From the IMG/VR virus record IMGVR_UViG_3300020020_000038, positions 1 through 53,478 of that record: a DNA stretch of 53,478 nt; one strand, 5' to 3'. Below are positions 37,304-45,302 of this stretch, one piece after another; the stretch's first letter is position 1; every line of letters begins with the position of its first letter. The translations under genes and the position numbers were made by a program. This DNA is from a virus. The notes below the pieces were generated by a model, which saw only the letters and a list, made by a program, of their open reading frames with translations, searched no databases and was not told the DNA's origin.

Positions 37304-37743
37304 CAGGCACGCTGCTTCTGCCGGTAGCGCTTCCAGGCAGCCCGGGAGCACTCACGGCAGTGCCGAAGCCCTTTCGGGTCGACGTAAGTGTTGGCCCCGT
37401 CGTACGGATGCCCCTGAGGACAGCGCGTCTTGGCAGCATTCTGAGCGGCAAGAGTCAACGGTGACGCCAACAGATTCGCCCGATGGCTCGACGGCACCAA
37501 ATGAGCCGGGTTACAACACCGCCGATGCAGACAACCCTCCCCGCCAGCGCAGCCCGAACCGTTGTGACACGAGTGATCGAGAAGCGGGGGAGCCTCACCG
37601 TGCGTCAACATCCACGCCACCCGATGGGCCTGCATCGTTCGGCCCATCCAAACGACCTGCCCATACCCCCTGGACACTGCCTTGCCGGTGAACGGCCAAC
37701 ATTCATCCGCACCCTTGATTTCGACCCTGTCCCAGAACCGCAC
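37303..37743 (-). CDS. HNH endonuclease with zinc ribbon
   Basis: 146 aa from GTG 37743, 6 nt after TACATT. RVAWMLTHGEAPPLLDHSCHN (about 42-62), then CLHRRCCNPAHLVPSSHRANL is the classical His-Cys-rich HNH of phage group-I-type endonucleases. A C-terminal NUMOD-like ribbon (CPQGHPYDGANTY...HCRECSRAAW) follows. It is inserted between two tail genes, with its own promoter. Confidence 0.92.
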   Translation of the reverse strand: MRFWDRVEIKGADECWPFTGKAVSRGYGQVVWMGRTMQAHRVAWMLTHGEAPPLLDHSCHNGSGCAGGEGCLHRRCCNPAHLVPSSHRANLLASPLTLAAQNAAKTRCPQGHPYDGANTYVDPKGLRHCRECSRAAWKRYRQKQRA

Positions 37744-37749
37744 ATCATT

Positions 37750-37755
37750 AATGTA
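37750..37755 (-). promoter_or_regulatory. extended -10, leaderless HNH gene
   Basis: TGC-TACATT, 6 nt from GTG 37743. Confidence 0.6.
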
Positions 37756-37763
37756 GCAACCCT

Positions 37764-38594
37764 TTAAGTTTTGATGATCGCCCGGAGCCGCACGTGGGCC
37801 GGTTGATGGTTGACGGCCGTACCCGATCCGGCAGACCCAGTGTTGGCGGCCGACGACCCACCCGAGTTGGCGGCCGACGACCCACCCGAGACGAACCCCG
37901 ACGACGCCGGGATGTCGATGGCGTGGGCGTGGGTGCCGTCGTTGTCGGTGTTGAGGACGGTGATCGAGCCGAGCGGAGCGGTCCAGGCGACAAGATCGGA
38001 GTAGGCCGCGCCAGCGCCGGGGTTGGTCGCCGAGAAGAACCGGACAGCGTGTTCGTGACCGCCAGCGGTCGCCGTGGAGAACGACGGATGGTTGTGGTCG
38101 ATGTCGTGGGTATGGGCGATCGTGTGCGTATGAGCGATCGTGTGGTCATGGGAGGCGAGGTTGGCCTCGGTCAGGTTGTGCGTGTTGGAGCCGCCGAGCG
38201 CGCCGAGAGTGCCGCCGTCGGTGATGACCCGGTCGACGAGCGACGGCAAGTTGAGGGTGGTGCCGGACTTCCACGACGCGGGCGACGCAGCGAACAGGGC
38301 AGGAAAGTTGACGTCGGCGTTCGGGTTGGAGGTCCCCATGAACAGCCAGCCCGACGGGGCAACCGTGTAGCAGCCCCAGACCACCGTCGATGTCGGGACG
38401 CCACGCAGATTCAGTTGAGCGGTCAGCGCACTGATTTGAGCTTGGAGGTCGACGTCCTCCAAGGCGAGCGCATCGACCTGCCCTTGGAGGTCGTTGGCGG
38501 CGCCAGCCACAGCGTTGTGATGATCAGGATGATCATCAGTCGTCGGGGTGGCGTTGGTCTTGGAAGTGTCGAGAGGGAACCCGGCAAAGGGCAT
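37764..38594 (-). CDS. His-rich tail collar/fibre protein
   Basis: 276 aa from ATG 38594 (TAATG overlap; GGAG 7 nt upstream). The N-terminus has a helical stretch (DVDLQAQISALTAQL) for trimerisation. WGCYTVAPSGWLFMG and LPSLVDRVITDGG match the phage tail collar domain. The HDHTIAHTHTIAHTHDIDHNH region has paired His that bind iron in known collar fibres (T4 gp37-like). The C-terminus is Ser/Gly-rich then HQPAHVRLRAIIKT. Confidence 0.8.
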   Translation of the reverse strand: MPFAGFPLDTSKTNATPTTDDHPDHHNAVAGAANDLQGQVDALALEDVDLQAQISALTAQLNLRGVPTSTVVWGCYTVAPSGWLFMGTSNPNADVNFPALFAASPASWKSGTTLNLPSLVDRVITDGGTLGALGGSNTHNLTEANLASHDHTIAHTHTIAHTHDIDHNHPSFSTATAGGHEHAVRFFSATNPGAGAAYSDLVAWTAPLGSITVLNTDNDGTHAHAIDIPASSGFVSGGSSAANSGGSSAANTGSAGSGTAVNHQPAHVRLRAIIKT

Positions 38595-38845
38595 TAGCAA
38601 TCTCCTTGGCAGGGTGAGAATACAGCGAGACGGTCAGCCGGGCCGGAAGCGGCCGGCACGAGCCGGGGACACGGGGCAACGGTCGCCTCGGAAGAGGAGA
38701 ACACGAGGTAGAGCCCGGACCCTTCCGGATCCTCGACCAATTCGACATCTGTGAAGTAGTAGAGGCCGGAACCGGGAGGGTCCTCGACGGCGACGCCAGG
38801 AGCGATATACAGGCCCGAGCCGGGAGGGTCTTCGATGAGGGCCAT
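38594..38845 (-). CDS. short protein with three EDPPGSGLY repeats
   Basis: 83 aa from ATG 38845. Three copies of a 17-residue unit (EDPPGSGLYIAPGV, EDPPGSGLYYFTDV, EDPEGSGLYLVFSS) at the N-terminus, then a Cys-containing tail (APCPRL, SPCQGDC). It is coupled at both ends to its neighbours. Possibly a fibre chaperone or small structural decoration; unknown. Confidence 0.65.
   Translation of the reverse strand: MALIEDPPGSGLYIAPGVAVEDPPGSGLYYFTDVELVEDPEGSGLYLVFSSSEATVAPCPRLVPAASGPADRLAVFSPCQGDC
38695..38845. repeat. three 51-bp coding repeats
   Basis: The EDPxGSGLY units at 38845 to about 38695 are tandem at DNA level (GGTCCTCGA...GCC and similar), with good conservation between the first two. 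Confidence 0.65.
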
Positions 38846-38922
38846 CAGGTCACCAGACAGACCCAACCACCGACCACCGCCACGATGCCTAGCAACGTGT
38901 AGGTGACGGCACGGGCGATCAT
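38845..38922 (-). CDS. membrane microprotein (25 aa)
   Basis: ATG 38922 overlaps the tailspike stop (ATGA), and its stop overlaps ATG 38845 (TGATG). The peptide is essentially one hydrophobic helix, VTYTLLGIVAVVGGWVCLVT. Being overlapped at both ends by real genes supports it. Function unknown. Confidence 0.5.
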   Translation of the reverse strand: MIARAVTYTLLGIVAVVGGWVCLVT

Positions 38923-40772
38923 GCGAACCGCACAGCGACCGACGGAATGTTCGACGCCACACTCGACGTCGCCGCCGGAGACGGCAAAGAGGTGCCGACC
39001 ACCGAACCACGGTTACGGCCAGCCCGCAAGTTGGTGCCGGCGACGGCGTTGGCTAGTGACGAGTTGACCCCGGCCCACGACCCCGAAATGACCCGCATCG
39101 TCGGTGTGCCACCCTGCACGAGCGCAGCGAAATGGTAGACCTCGCCACCGACCAACGCTTGACTGATCGTCAACTCCTGTGCCGTGGCTGAGCCGCCGTC
39201 GATCGTACCGGCGTCAAGCAGCAAAGTCGAGGCGGAGCCGGCGCCGTCGTCGTTGTAGATCCCTAGCGAGATGGTCGATGCGGCCGCCAATGTCGTCACC
39301 TCGGCACCGATCCGGTTCACCGTACAATCGATCGGCACATACACGCCGAACGTGTACAAGGTGCCGGCAGTCGTCACCGCTGTCGTCCGCGTCAACGGCA
39401 TTCCCCAATACTCGTTGGTTTTGCCGAACAGCGATGGCGCGATGCCGGACAGGTCCGCCGACGCCGGGGCTGCCGCCGGCAACTCCAACGACTCGATGCC
39501 GAGGGCGTGCCCGGCATCATCCATCGTGACGAACCCGGTAAGGCGCAGCGACCCGTTACCTGTCACCGTGAACAGGGTCGACACGTCGTAAGGGGCGTCC
39601 GCCGAGACGATGGCTAGGCCCTCGATGAACAGTCGGGACGATCCGCCGCCACCCGGCTGGACGGCGATCTTGGGGACGACCCCGGAAGGCGGGTTGACAC
39701 ACTTGACCTCGCTCATCGAGAACGTGCCGCCCAGATCGAACCGAACCCAGTAGGTGTCGGTGTGTAAGTCGTTCGCCGAATAGAGGACGTCACGCATCGT
39801 GATCATCGGCGGCGCCGACGACCCGGTGTTCGTGATCAGGAGACGTTGATATGACTCGACACGCATCCCGTTGAACGTGTTGTGTCCGGTCAAACCGACT
39901 TTGATGGCGGCTTCGCCGCCGGCGAACCCGGCACCGAACACGGCGGCCTGAGACGCCGAGTTGACGAGGCCGTAACGGATGCTTTGGATGCGCAGGTGAT
40001 AGACGTTGTGAGTCAGGTTGTTGCCGCCAGTCCCGTTGCCCAACACGAGACCTTCTTGGTAGCGGGCCGCCTCCCCGTCCTCCCACGCCCCATTCAAAAT
40101 GATGTGGTCGAACACGTCGTCGGACACGTCGGCACCGCCGACACCGGGTTTGCCGACCCGAAACGCGGTGACGAAATCGAGGTTGCGGACCGTGATGTTG
40201 CGGTAGCTGTTGGCCGTGTTCGACCGGGACGACCCGGCCGAATCCCAATAGGTGTAGAAGGCGTTGTCGACCTGCACCCCGGCCGAACCGGTGATCGTGA
40301 ACCCTTCGAAGAGCGAGTAGGCCGCCCCGTTGATGTCGAACACGGCGGCCATGTTGCTGTCTGCCCGCAACTCACACATGCCCTGCCCGATGATCTGTAC
40401 CCCGATCACGGACCGCACCGTGATCGGGGCGGCCAACAGGTAGATGCCAGCAGGTAGGACGACTCGACGGTTCGCCGTCCGCACGGTCGTCACCGGATCA
40501 CCCGGGCCGCAGGCTTCGTCGATCGCCGCCTGTAACGCCGCCGAGTTGACGGTGCCTGACGCGGCGGTGGAGAACCCGTAGGTGCGGGGGTCGATGTCGG
40601 TGTTGGCTGCTTTCCGTCCGGCCGGGGTCACCGCCAACACTGTCGATGTCCCGGCGATCGTCTCAGGGGTCGTCGCAAAGTTGAACTCGGGGTCCAACGC
40701 ATCGATCTGCGCCTGCAAATCGGCGAGTTCGGCAATGACCGATGACGAACTCGAGGAACGGACATTCAACAT
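38919..40772 (-). CDS. beta-helix tailspike protein
   Basis: 617 aa. A coiled-coil or head-binding start (SVIAELADLQAQIDAL), then a right-handed parallel beta-helix from about 70 to 420: RTYGFSTAASGTVNSAALQAAIDEA, RRVVLPAGIYLLAAPITVRS, DHIILNGAWEDGE, RIQSIRYGLVNS. A beta-sandwich C-terminal domain (GTLYTFGVYVPIDCTVNRIG) resembles the ones in the GITD proteins and may mediate trimerisation or binding. Pectate-lyase-type spikes bind and cut host polysaccharide; no catalytic residues are named here. Confidence 0.85.
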   Translation of the reverse strand: MLNVRSSSSSSVIAELADLQAQIDALDPEFNFATTPETIAGTSTVLAVTPAGRKAANTDIDPRTYGFSTAASGTVNSAALQAAIDEACGPGDPVTTVRTANRRVVLPAGIYLLAAPITVRSVIGVQIIGQGMCELRADSNMAAVFDINGAAYSLFEGFTITGSAGVQVDNAFYTYWDSAGSSRSNTANSYRNITVRNLDFVTAFRVGKPGVGGADVSDDVFDHIILNGAWEDGEAARYQEGLVLGNGTGGNNLTHNVYHLRIQSIRYGLVNSASQAAVFGAGFAGGEAAIKVGLTGHNTFNGMRVESYQRLLITNTGSSAPPMITMRDVLYSANDLHTDTYWVRFDLGGTFSMSEVKCVNPPSGVVPKIAVQPGGGGSSRLFIEGLAIVSADAPYDVSTLFTVTGNGSLRLTGFVTMDDAGHALGIESLELPAAAPASADLSGIAPSLFGKTNEYWGMPLTRTTAVTTAGTLYTFGVYVPIDCTVNRIGAEVTTLAAASTISLGIYNDDGAGSASTLLLDAGTIDGGSATAQELTISQALVGGEVYHFAALVQGGTPTMRVISGSWAGVNSSLANAVAGTNLRAGRNRGSVVGTSLPSPAATSSVASNIPSVAVRFA

Positions 40773-41054
40773 TTAGGCGGTGACTTTCGGGTCGACAGCG
40801 ATGAAGCCTTGGTCGGCGGCGATCACACCGCCGGTCCCAGCGATCCACCACGACCAAATGCCGCCGACATCGAACGTCGGCAACACGATGGTGAGTACAC
40901 CTGCTCCGCCGTCCGTCGGCACCACCGCAGTCGGGATCGCTGTGCCGGGTTTGCGGTACTCACCGACGAACGACGACGGCGACGTCGGGACGCCAACATC
41001 GTTACGGAATGTCGTAACGATTTTGATGCGGTCACCGACCTCGTAATCAGCCAT
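40773..41054 (-). CDS. small tail-associated protein (93 aa)
   Basis: ATG 41054. MADYEVGDRIKIVTTFRND, VLTIVLPTFDVGGIWSWWIAGTGG: a beta-sandwich-like protein, typical of minor tail or connector accessory proteins. Upstream frame is shadow of the repeat protein. Confidence 0.65.
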   Translation of the reverse strand: MADYEVGDRIKIVTTFRNDVGVPTSPSSFVGEYRKPGTAIPTAVVPTDGGAGVLTIVLPTFDVGGIWSWWIAGTGGVIAADQGFIAVDPKVTA

Positions 41055-41064
41055 GACACACTCC

Positions 41065-42315
41065 TTAGGGGGTGACTGTGGACGTGGCGCCGGCACCAAC
41101 CAGCACAGAGTCGGCTGAATCTGTGAGCTCGAGAGCGGTGTCGGGGTCGACGGCGACAATGACAGACGTAGCGTCGGCCAGTTGTAGGACGGTGGTGGTG
41201 TCAGCGGCGACAATGACAGAGGTGGCGGTACCGAGAACGAATTGTGGCAACGTGTCAACGTCGCCGGCCTCGGCGATCGCCTCCGCGACCTGAGCAGCGG
41301 CGCCGACAGCAGCGGCCACGTCGTGGGCGATACCAACCGCCTCAGCCGCTCCGGCAAAGACGAGTTTGGCAAAGACGGCAGTCGGGTTGAACGCCGCCCC
41401 CGTCGCCTCAGCCGTCACCGACGTTGGGGCGACACTTGCGGCCGACGGGTTCGCTGCCGCCGTGGCCTCCGCAGTCACCGAACTCGGAGCGACGCTGATG
41501 GCAGGCTGGTTCGCTACCCCGGTGGCCTCTGCGCATTGTGCGTTAGCGAACGTCTGCGTCGCCGTGGAGACTGTGGCGTCAAACGCCGCCGCTGTCGCTT
41601 CCGCCGTCGCCGCAACTGGAGCGACACTCGTTGCCGGGTTTTCGGCGGTCGCCGTGCCCCCGGCGACCGCCGAAACAGGAGCCACACTGGCGGAGGCTGG
41701 GAACGCCGCAGCGGTGGCTTCCGCCGTTTCGGCGGGGGCGTTCGTCGGTGAGGTCGTCGAAACGGTGGCGTCAAACGCCGCTCCGGTCGCCTCGGCAACC
41801 GCCGAAACCGGAGCGACACCAGGAGCCGGCTGCTCCGCCGTCCCGGTAGCCGCCGCAGTGGCCGAGCTCGGGGCGATGTTGGCGGAGGCTGGGAACGCCG
41901 CAGCCGTGGCTTCAGCTGCTTCGGCCGCGGCGTTCGTAACAATGGCAACCGAAACAGTCGCATCAAACGCCGCCGCCGACGCTTCGGCCGTGGCCGCGGC
42001 CGGGGCGACGCCGGGAGCCGGTGTCTCGGCGATAGCGGTTACCGCAGCATTCCCAGCGACCGGAGCAACGCTCGTTGCTGGCTGCTCCGCCACACCGGTC
42101 ACCGCAGCGGGAGCGGCGGCGGCGCCGACATTGACCGTCGAACTGTTCGCTACCCCAGTGGCTTCCGCGGGTAGAGCATTCGGCGCGACACTCGCCGCCG
42201 CACCGTCCGCTACCGCGGACGCTTCCGCCGTCTCAGCTGGAGCGTTGGTGTCAGCAGTAGCTACTGCCGGTGGTCTCGGGGCGAGACGGACGTTCGCCGC
42301 ACGCCCGGCAATCAT
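41065..42315 (-). CDS. Ala-rich tandem-repeat protein (416 aa)
   Basis: Residues 15-340 consist of about 15 repeats of 20-24 residues with the core APVSAVAEATGAAFDATVS, strongly enriched in Ala, Val, Thr, Glu; neighbouring units are up to 80% alike. The C-terminus ends in ATSVIVAADTTTVLQLADA and LTDSADSVLV. It lies between a fibre protein and a small tail protein, so it is most likely an extended fibre shaft. It parallels the GITD protein in design but with other sequence. Confidence 0.7.
   Translation of the reverse strand: MIAGRAANVRLAPRPPAVATADTNAPAETAEASAVADGAAASVAPNALPAEATGVANSSTVNVGAAAAPAAVTGVAEQPATSVAPVAGNAAVTAIAETPAPGVAPAAATAEASAAAFDATVSVAIVTNAAAEAAEATAAAFPASANIAPSSATAAATGTAEQPAPGVAPVSAVAEATGAAFDATVSTTSPTNAPAETAEATAAAFPASASVAPVSAVAGGTATAENPATSVAPVAATAEATAAAFDATVSTATQTFANAQCAEATGVANQPAISVAPSSVTAEATAAANPSAASVAPTSVTAEATGAAFNPTAVFAKLVFAGAAEAVGIAHDVAAAVGAAAQVAEAIAEAGDVDTLPQFVLGTATSVIVAADTTTVLQLADATSVIVAVDPDTALELTDSADSVLVGAGATSTVTP
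41300..42270. repeat. about 15 Ala-rich coding repeats, 60-70 bp each
   Basis: The repeat array of the Ala-rich protein. Blocks such as GACGGTGGCGTCAAACGCCGC recur with few changes, at about 60-180 bp steps. Confidence 0.8.
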
Positions 42316-42318
42316 GGC

Positions 42319-42810
42319 CTACGCGGGCTCTTCAAAGACGACCCAAGGGATGCAGTTGATATCCACAGAGAACGTCGTACGGATACGCAACGACCTTGAC
42401 GGCGGGACCCTCGGGCCGCCCTCAGGGAACCACACCGCATATGCCGATTGGGGATGCACGAGTTGTGAGTCGAGGATGCGGGTGGTGGCTCCGACCGTGC
42501 CTTCTGTGGTGAACCCGTAACCGGTCGCACCCGTACCACCCACACAGAGTGAGGCGGTGAGTAGGTCTGAACCCCATTCTTCGGGGGTGATCGAAGTCCC
42601 GGAAGTCGCGGCGACATCAACGTCGGAGAGAGTGACGATCCCAGCCGGGTTCGTCGCGACGATCCCGGCGAACGAACAACCCCAACCATGAACCCTGATA
42701 TCCGTCGTCGACGGCGTGAGAACCTGTAACACGGTTTTGACCGCAGCCGAAGTAGCGACCACCACAGGAGTGTTCGACGTTCTCGGCACGGCGAGGTATC
42801 GGTTAGACAA
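42319..42810 (-). CDS. tail/fibre protein (163 aa), TTG start
   Basis: TTG 42810 with AAAGG 8 nt upstream is the best start. MSNRYLAVPRTSNTPVVVATS, IRVHGWGCSFAGI, VTLSDVDVAATSGTSITPEEW; beta-rich, no enzyme motif. Proteins with this wording are found as minor structural proteins in actinophages. Confidence in the gene is high, in function low. Confidence 0.6.
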   Translation of the reverse strand: MSNRYLAVPRTSNTPVVVATSAAVKTVLQVLTPSTTDIRVHGWGCSFAGIVATNPAGIVTLSDVDVAATSGTSITPEEWGSDLLTASLCVGGTGATGYGFTTEGTVGATTRILDSQLVHPQSAYAVWFPEGGPRVPPSRSLRIRTTFSVDINCIPWVVFEEPA

Positions 42811-42822
42811 TTCAGTGGCCTT

Positions 42823-43596
42823 TCATCGAGCGAACGTCGCTGCCAGTCGAGGACGGGCAAGCGATATCACAGGGCGGCGACGAGGCGGATTATCGACAGC
42901 GGCACCTACACCGCGTAGCCGGACGAACGCGACCGGGCCGCATTGCGACACGGCGGTAGTCATGGCGAACGCCGGAGCGACCGTCGCCGACCCCGACGAC
43001 ACCGTCGCGTCGAACGTGACAAGGTTGCCGTCGAACCCGACACCGGACGGAGTCGTCTCCGTCAACCGTGCATTCGTCGCCCCGAACGTGATACCGCCAG
43101 CGGTGATCGCCGGTGCCGTGATCGTCAACACATTGTCAGTGTCAATCGACACGGCGGCCAACAACAGGTCACCCGGCTCAAACGTGAGTGAAGTGGTCGA
43201 GGTGGCCGCCCTGTTCGCGGCGTGGCTGGCGTCGTCGCCGAACCCGACAGCGATATCCCACGTCTCGCTAGCGCCCTTCTCGTAGATGACGATCACACCG
43301 ATCGCACCGTTCGGTGAACCGGCCTGATCAAACGTCACGACACCCGACTCGCCACCCGCCAATATCTTCGTGTCAATCCCGATACGACAGGTGTGGTTGT
43401 CAGCTGTCGACCCGGTCCCCCCCGCAAGATCCGCTTGGTCCACCCACCCGCCCTCGGCGGTCAGGGTGGCGGTGGATAGCCAGACGTTGCGGACACATAT
43501 CGCCAGGCGGGCCGCCGTGGTCCCGGCCGGGTAGGACGGACCGACAGTTGTGGTGCCGGTGGCTTTCGTGCCGGAGATGATGTGGGTGACAGTCAC
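42823..43596 (-). CDS. fibre beta-domain protein (257 aa)
   Basis: Parallels residues 1-230 of the GITD protein and its neighbour at 30701: SYPAGTTAARLAICVRNVWL, GVIVIYEKGASETWDIAVGF, LTFEPGDLLLAAVSIDTDN. So three fibre-like paralogues exist. The C-terminus is Arg-rich (NPPRRRPVISLARPRL). Confidence 0.65.
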   Translation of the reverse strand: MTVTHIISGTKATGTTTVGPSYPAGTTAARLAICVRNVWLSTATLTAEGGWVDQADLAGGTGSTADNHTCRIGIDTKILAGGESGVVTFDQAGSPNGAIGVIVIYEKGASETWDIAVGFGDDASHAANRAATSTTSLTFEPGDLLLAAVSIDTDNVLTITAPAITAGGITFGATNARLTETTPSGVGFDGNLVTFDATVSSGSATVAPAFAMTTAVSQCGPVAFVRLRGVGAAVDNPPRRRPVISLARPRLAATFAR

Positions 43597-43599
43597 CGA

Positions 43600-44076
43600 T
43601 CAGAGGCTGTCCCTCATGACCCCGTTGGCATGCCACACGATAGTGAACGTCCCGTCAGTTACCGAGTTGGTGCCACCGAAGTAGTTGTAGCAGAACCCTT
43701 GGTCGGCGACAGGGGTGGTGATCGTGTCGTCATACACGAGGCAACCGAACACGAGCAGCAACGTGGCGCTCGAGCCGGACGCAGTGTTCGCGGCCCGCAA
43801 CGACACGAAATCGGCGACAGTGACGTCAATGGTTCGGGACGCCAGGTTGACGCCACCGGTCGCCCATTCGGCACCGTCAAACACTTCGTTACCAGCGGAC
43901 ACCCACTGACCGGCAGCGAACGCCGAGTTAGCTGCCGTCACATCGTTGTCAGGGGTGATGTCGTTGTCAAACAAGGCGGCCTTGACGGAGGCATCAGTGA
44001 CCCAGTCCATCGCCGTGGTGTTGTCAAAGATGTCGGCTTTCCACTGACGGAACTGCTTCGAGTTAGACCAGGCCAT
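43600..44076 (-). CDS. minor structural protein (158 aa)
   Basis: MAWSNSKQFRQWKADIFDN, then VKAALFDNDITPDNDVTAAN and LVYDDTITTPVADQGFCYNYF; a recurrent actinophage tail-region protein. Overlaps the next gene by 1 nt. Role not known. Confidence 0.65.
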   Translation of the reverse strand: MAWSNSKQFRQWKADIFDNTTAMDWVTDASVKAALFDNDITPDNDVTAANSAFAAGQWVSAGNEVFDGAEWATGGVNLASRTIDVTVADFVSLRAANTASGSSATLLLVFGCLVYDDTITTPVADQGFCYNYFGGTNSVTDGTFTIVWHANGVMRDSL

Positions 44077-44348
44077 CAGCTCTCCTCTGCTTTCAACGCC
44101 GCCACAGCGGCCTTCACGGCACGCTCAGCGGCGACGATCATCTTCTGTGTCTCCCGAGCCTTCGCCACGTAGATCGCTGCGACCGCCGCAGCCTTGGCCT
44201 CCGCCCGCGCCTTACCCTCCACAAGCTCCTCGAGGACACGTTGGGTTTGGGCGACGTCGGCACGTAACCGGTTGACACGACGCGCCGCGTTCTCCACGGC
44301 GACGGTGGCGTCCAATGCGGCGGCTTTCGCCCCTGCTGACTCAGGCAT
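44076..44348 (-). CDS. coiled-coil protein (90 aa)
   Basis: ATG 44348; almost a single Ala-rich helix with LRADVAQTQRVLEELVEGKARAEAK in the middle. Possibly a fibre or tail assembly helper; no known family. Confidence 0.6.
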   Translation of the reverse strand: MPESAGAKAAALDATVAVENAARRVNRLRADVAQTQRVLEELVEGKARAEAKAAAVAAIYVAKARETQKMIVAAERAVKAAVAALKAEES

Positions 44349-44653
44349 CAATCACTCCTTGCTGTAGCACACGGCGCATAGACGGTGCAGTCCTGCCCGT
44401 CGTCACGGGTCGTCACGACAGACATCACCGGGCGGCCTTCGCCGTCGGTGGTGACGTTGTCGCCGTTGACGTAGTCGTCGCGGTCCCGGGCCTCGATTTT
44501 GCATTTCGTGCCGGCCGGGACCATCGGCACCGTCAACCCTCGCATCCCGGCACAGATATGCATCCGGCTATGTGGCAGCGGCTCAAAGGTGACGTCGGTC
44601 CGGTTGCAGTTCGGGCATTCCCACCGCTGCTCCGGGCGGATTACCGGAACCAC
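44348..44653 (-). CDS. zinc-ribbon hypothetical protein (101 aa)
   Basis: GTG 44653 overlaps the secreted-protein stop. CPNCNRTDVTFEP...HSRMHICAG gives a CXXC...HXXXC ribbon; the C-terminus has two more Cys. This ribbon is seen in a minor structural context in actinophages. Unknown function. Confidence 0.6.
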   Translation of the reverse strand: MVPVIRPEQRWECPNCNRTDVTFEPLPHSRMHICAGMRGLTVPMVPAGTKCKIEARDRDDYVNGDNVTTDGEGRPVMSVVTTRDDGQDCTVYAPCATARSD

Positions 44654-44961
44654 CAGATGCCTTGCGAATCAATCCACGAGTAACCGGCCGAACAGTACGC
44701 TTTCGACGCACCCGACGCCGCACCCGTAGACGATTCGTTGTTCGTCCGGACCGGCCCGTACTTGGTTTGCACCGCACCAGCCCAGTTACGACACCACAAC
44801 TTCACCTGAAACGCGATGTTGCCACCAGCCGAGTTCGCACAGCGGACAGACGCGGCGTTAGACCAGACAATCTCCGGGCAGTTCGTGACAGCCTGTACGT
44901 TGCCGAACGGGAGCAGAGCGAGAAGAGCGGTGAACGCGGCGAGACCTGCTAGCCGTCTCAT
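44641..44961 (-). CDS. secreted cysteine protein (106 aa)
   Basis: ATG 44961. RRLAGLAAFTALLALLPFGNVQA is a signal peptide; the mature part (about 81 aa) has four Cys (NCPEIV, RCANS, LWCRNW, AYCSAG). It may work in the envelope during lysis or be a virion protein. It is next to two holin-like genes. Confidence 0.6.
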   Translation of the reverse strand: MRRLAGLAAFTALLALLPFGNVQAVTNCPEIVWSNAASVRCANSAGGNIAFQVKLWCRNWAGAVQTKYGPVRTNNESSTGAASGASKAYCSAGYSWIDSQGIWWFR

Positions 44962-45101
44962 GTCTGCCGGATCAGATGCTGGGCTCTTCCCTCGAGCACA
45001 CCGCGGGCCGCCTCCTGGTCGAGGACCTTGAAGATGACGACGATCACAACGATGACGACGAGCAGGAGAATGAGCAGCTCGATAGCCCGTTGGACGCTCA
45101 T
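44958..45101 (-). CDS. small membrane protein, holin-like (47 aa)
   Basis: ATG 45101 overlaps the previous gene's stop (ATGA). One long hydrophobic run IELLILLLVVIVVIVVIF, followed by a charged helix. A class III-type holin or pinholin is possible. Confidence 0.55.
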   Translation of the reverse strand: MSVQRAIELLILLLVVIVVIVVIFKVLDQEAARGVLEGRAQHLIRQT

Positions 45102-45277
45102 GGCTGGTTCGGTGTCTGGTAGACGCCACTCAAAGTGACGAAGACAGCGACGGCAACGCCGACCCATTCAACGGCGGTCACCTCAACAGGGCCATCACCG
45201 AGCGGGTTCAACGCCACTTGAAGAGCGGTGAGCCCGGCCAGCAACGCGCCGACGACCGCCTTGAGATACGTGGACAT
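45098..45277 (-). CDS. holin (r1t-like), 59 aa
   Basis: ATG 45277. AVVGALLAGLTALQVALN, then VEWVGVAVAVFVTLSGVYQTPN: two TM helices separated by DGPVEVTA, a layout with the closing VYxxPN motif typical of actinophage holins that lie beside lysins. It is the best holin candidate in the window. Confidence 0.75.
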   Translation of the reverse strand: MSTYLKAVVGALLAGLTALQVALNPLGDGPVEVTAVEWVGVAVAVFVTLSGVYQTPNQP

Positions 45278-45302
45278 GGGCAAGTGCTCCTTTGAGCGGG
45301 AG

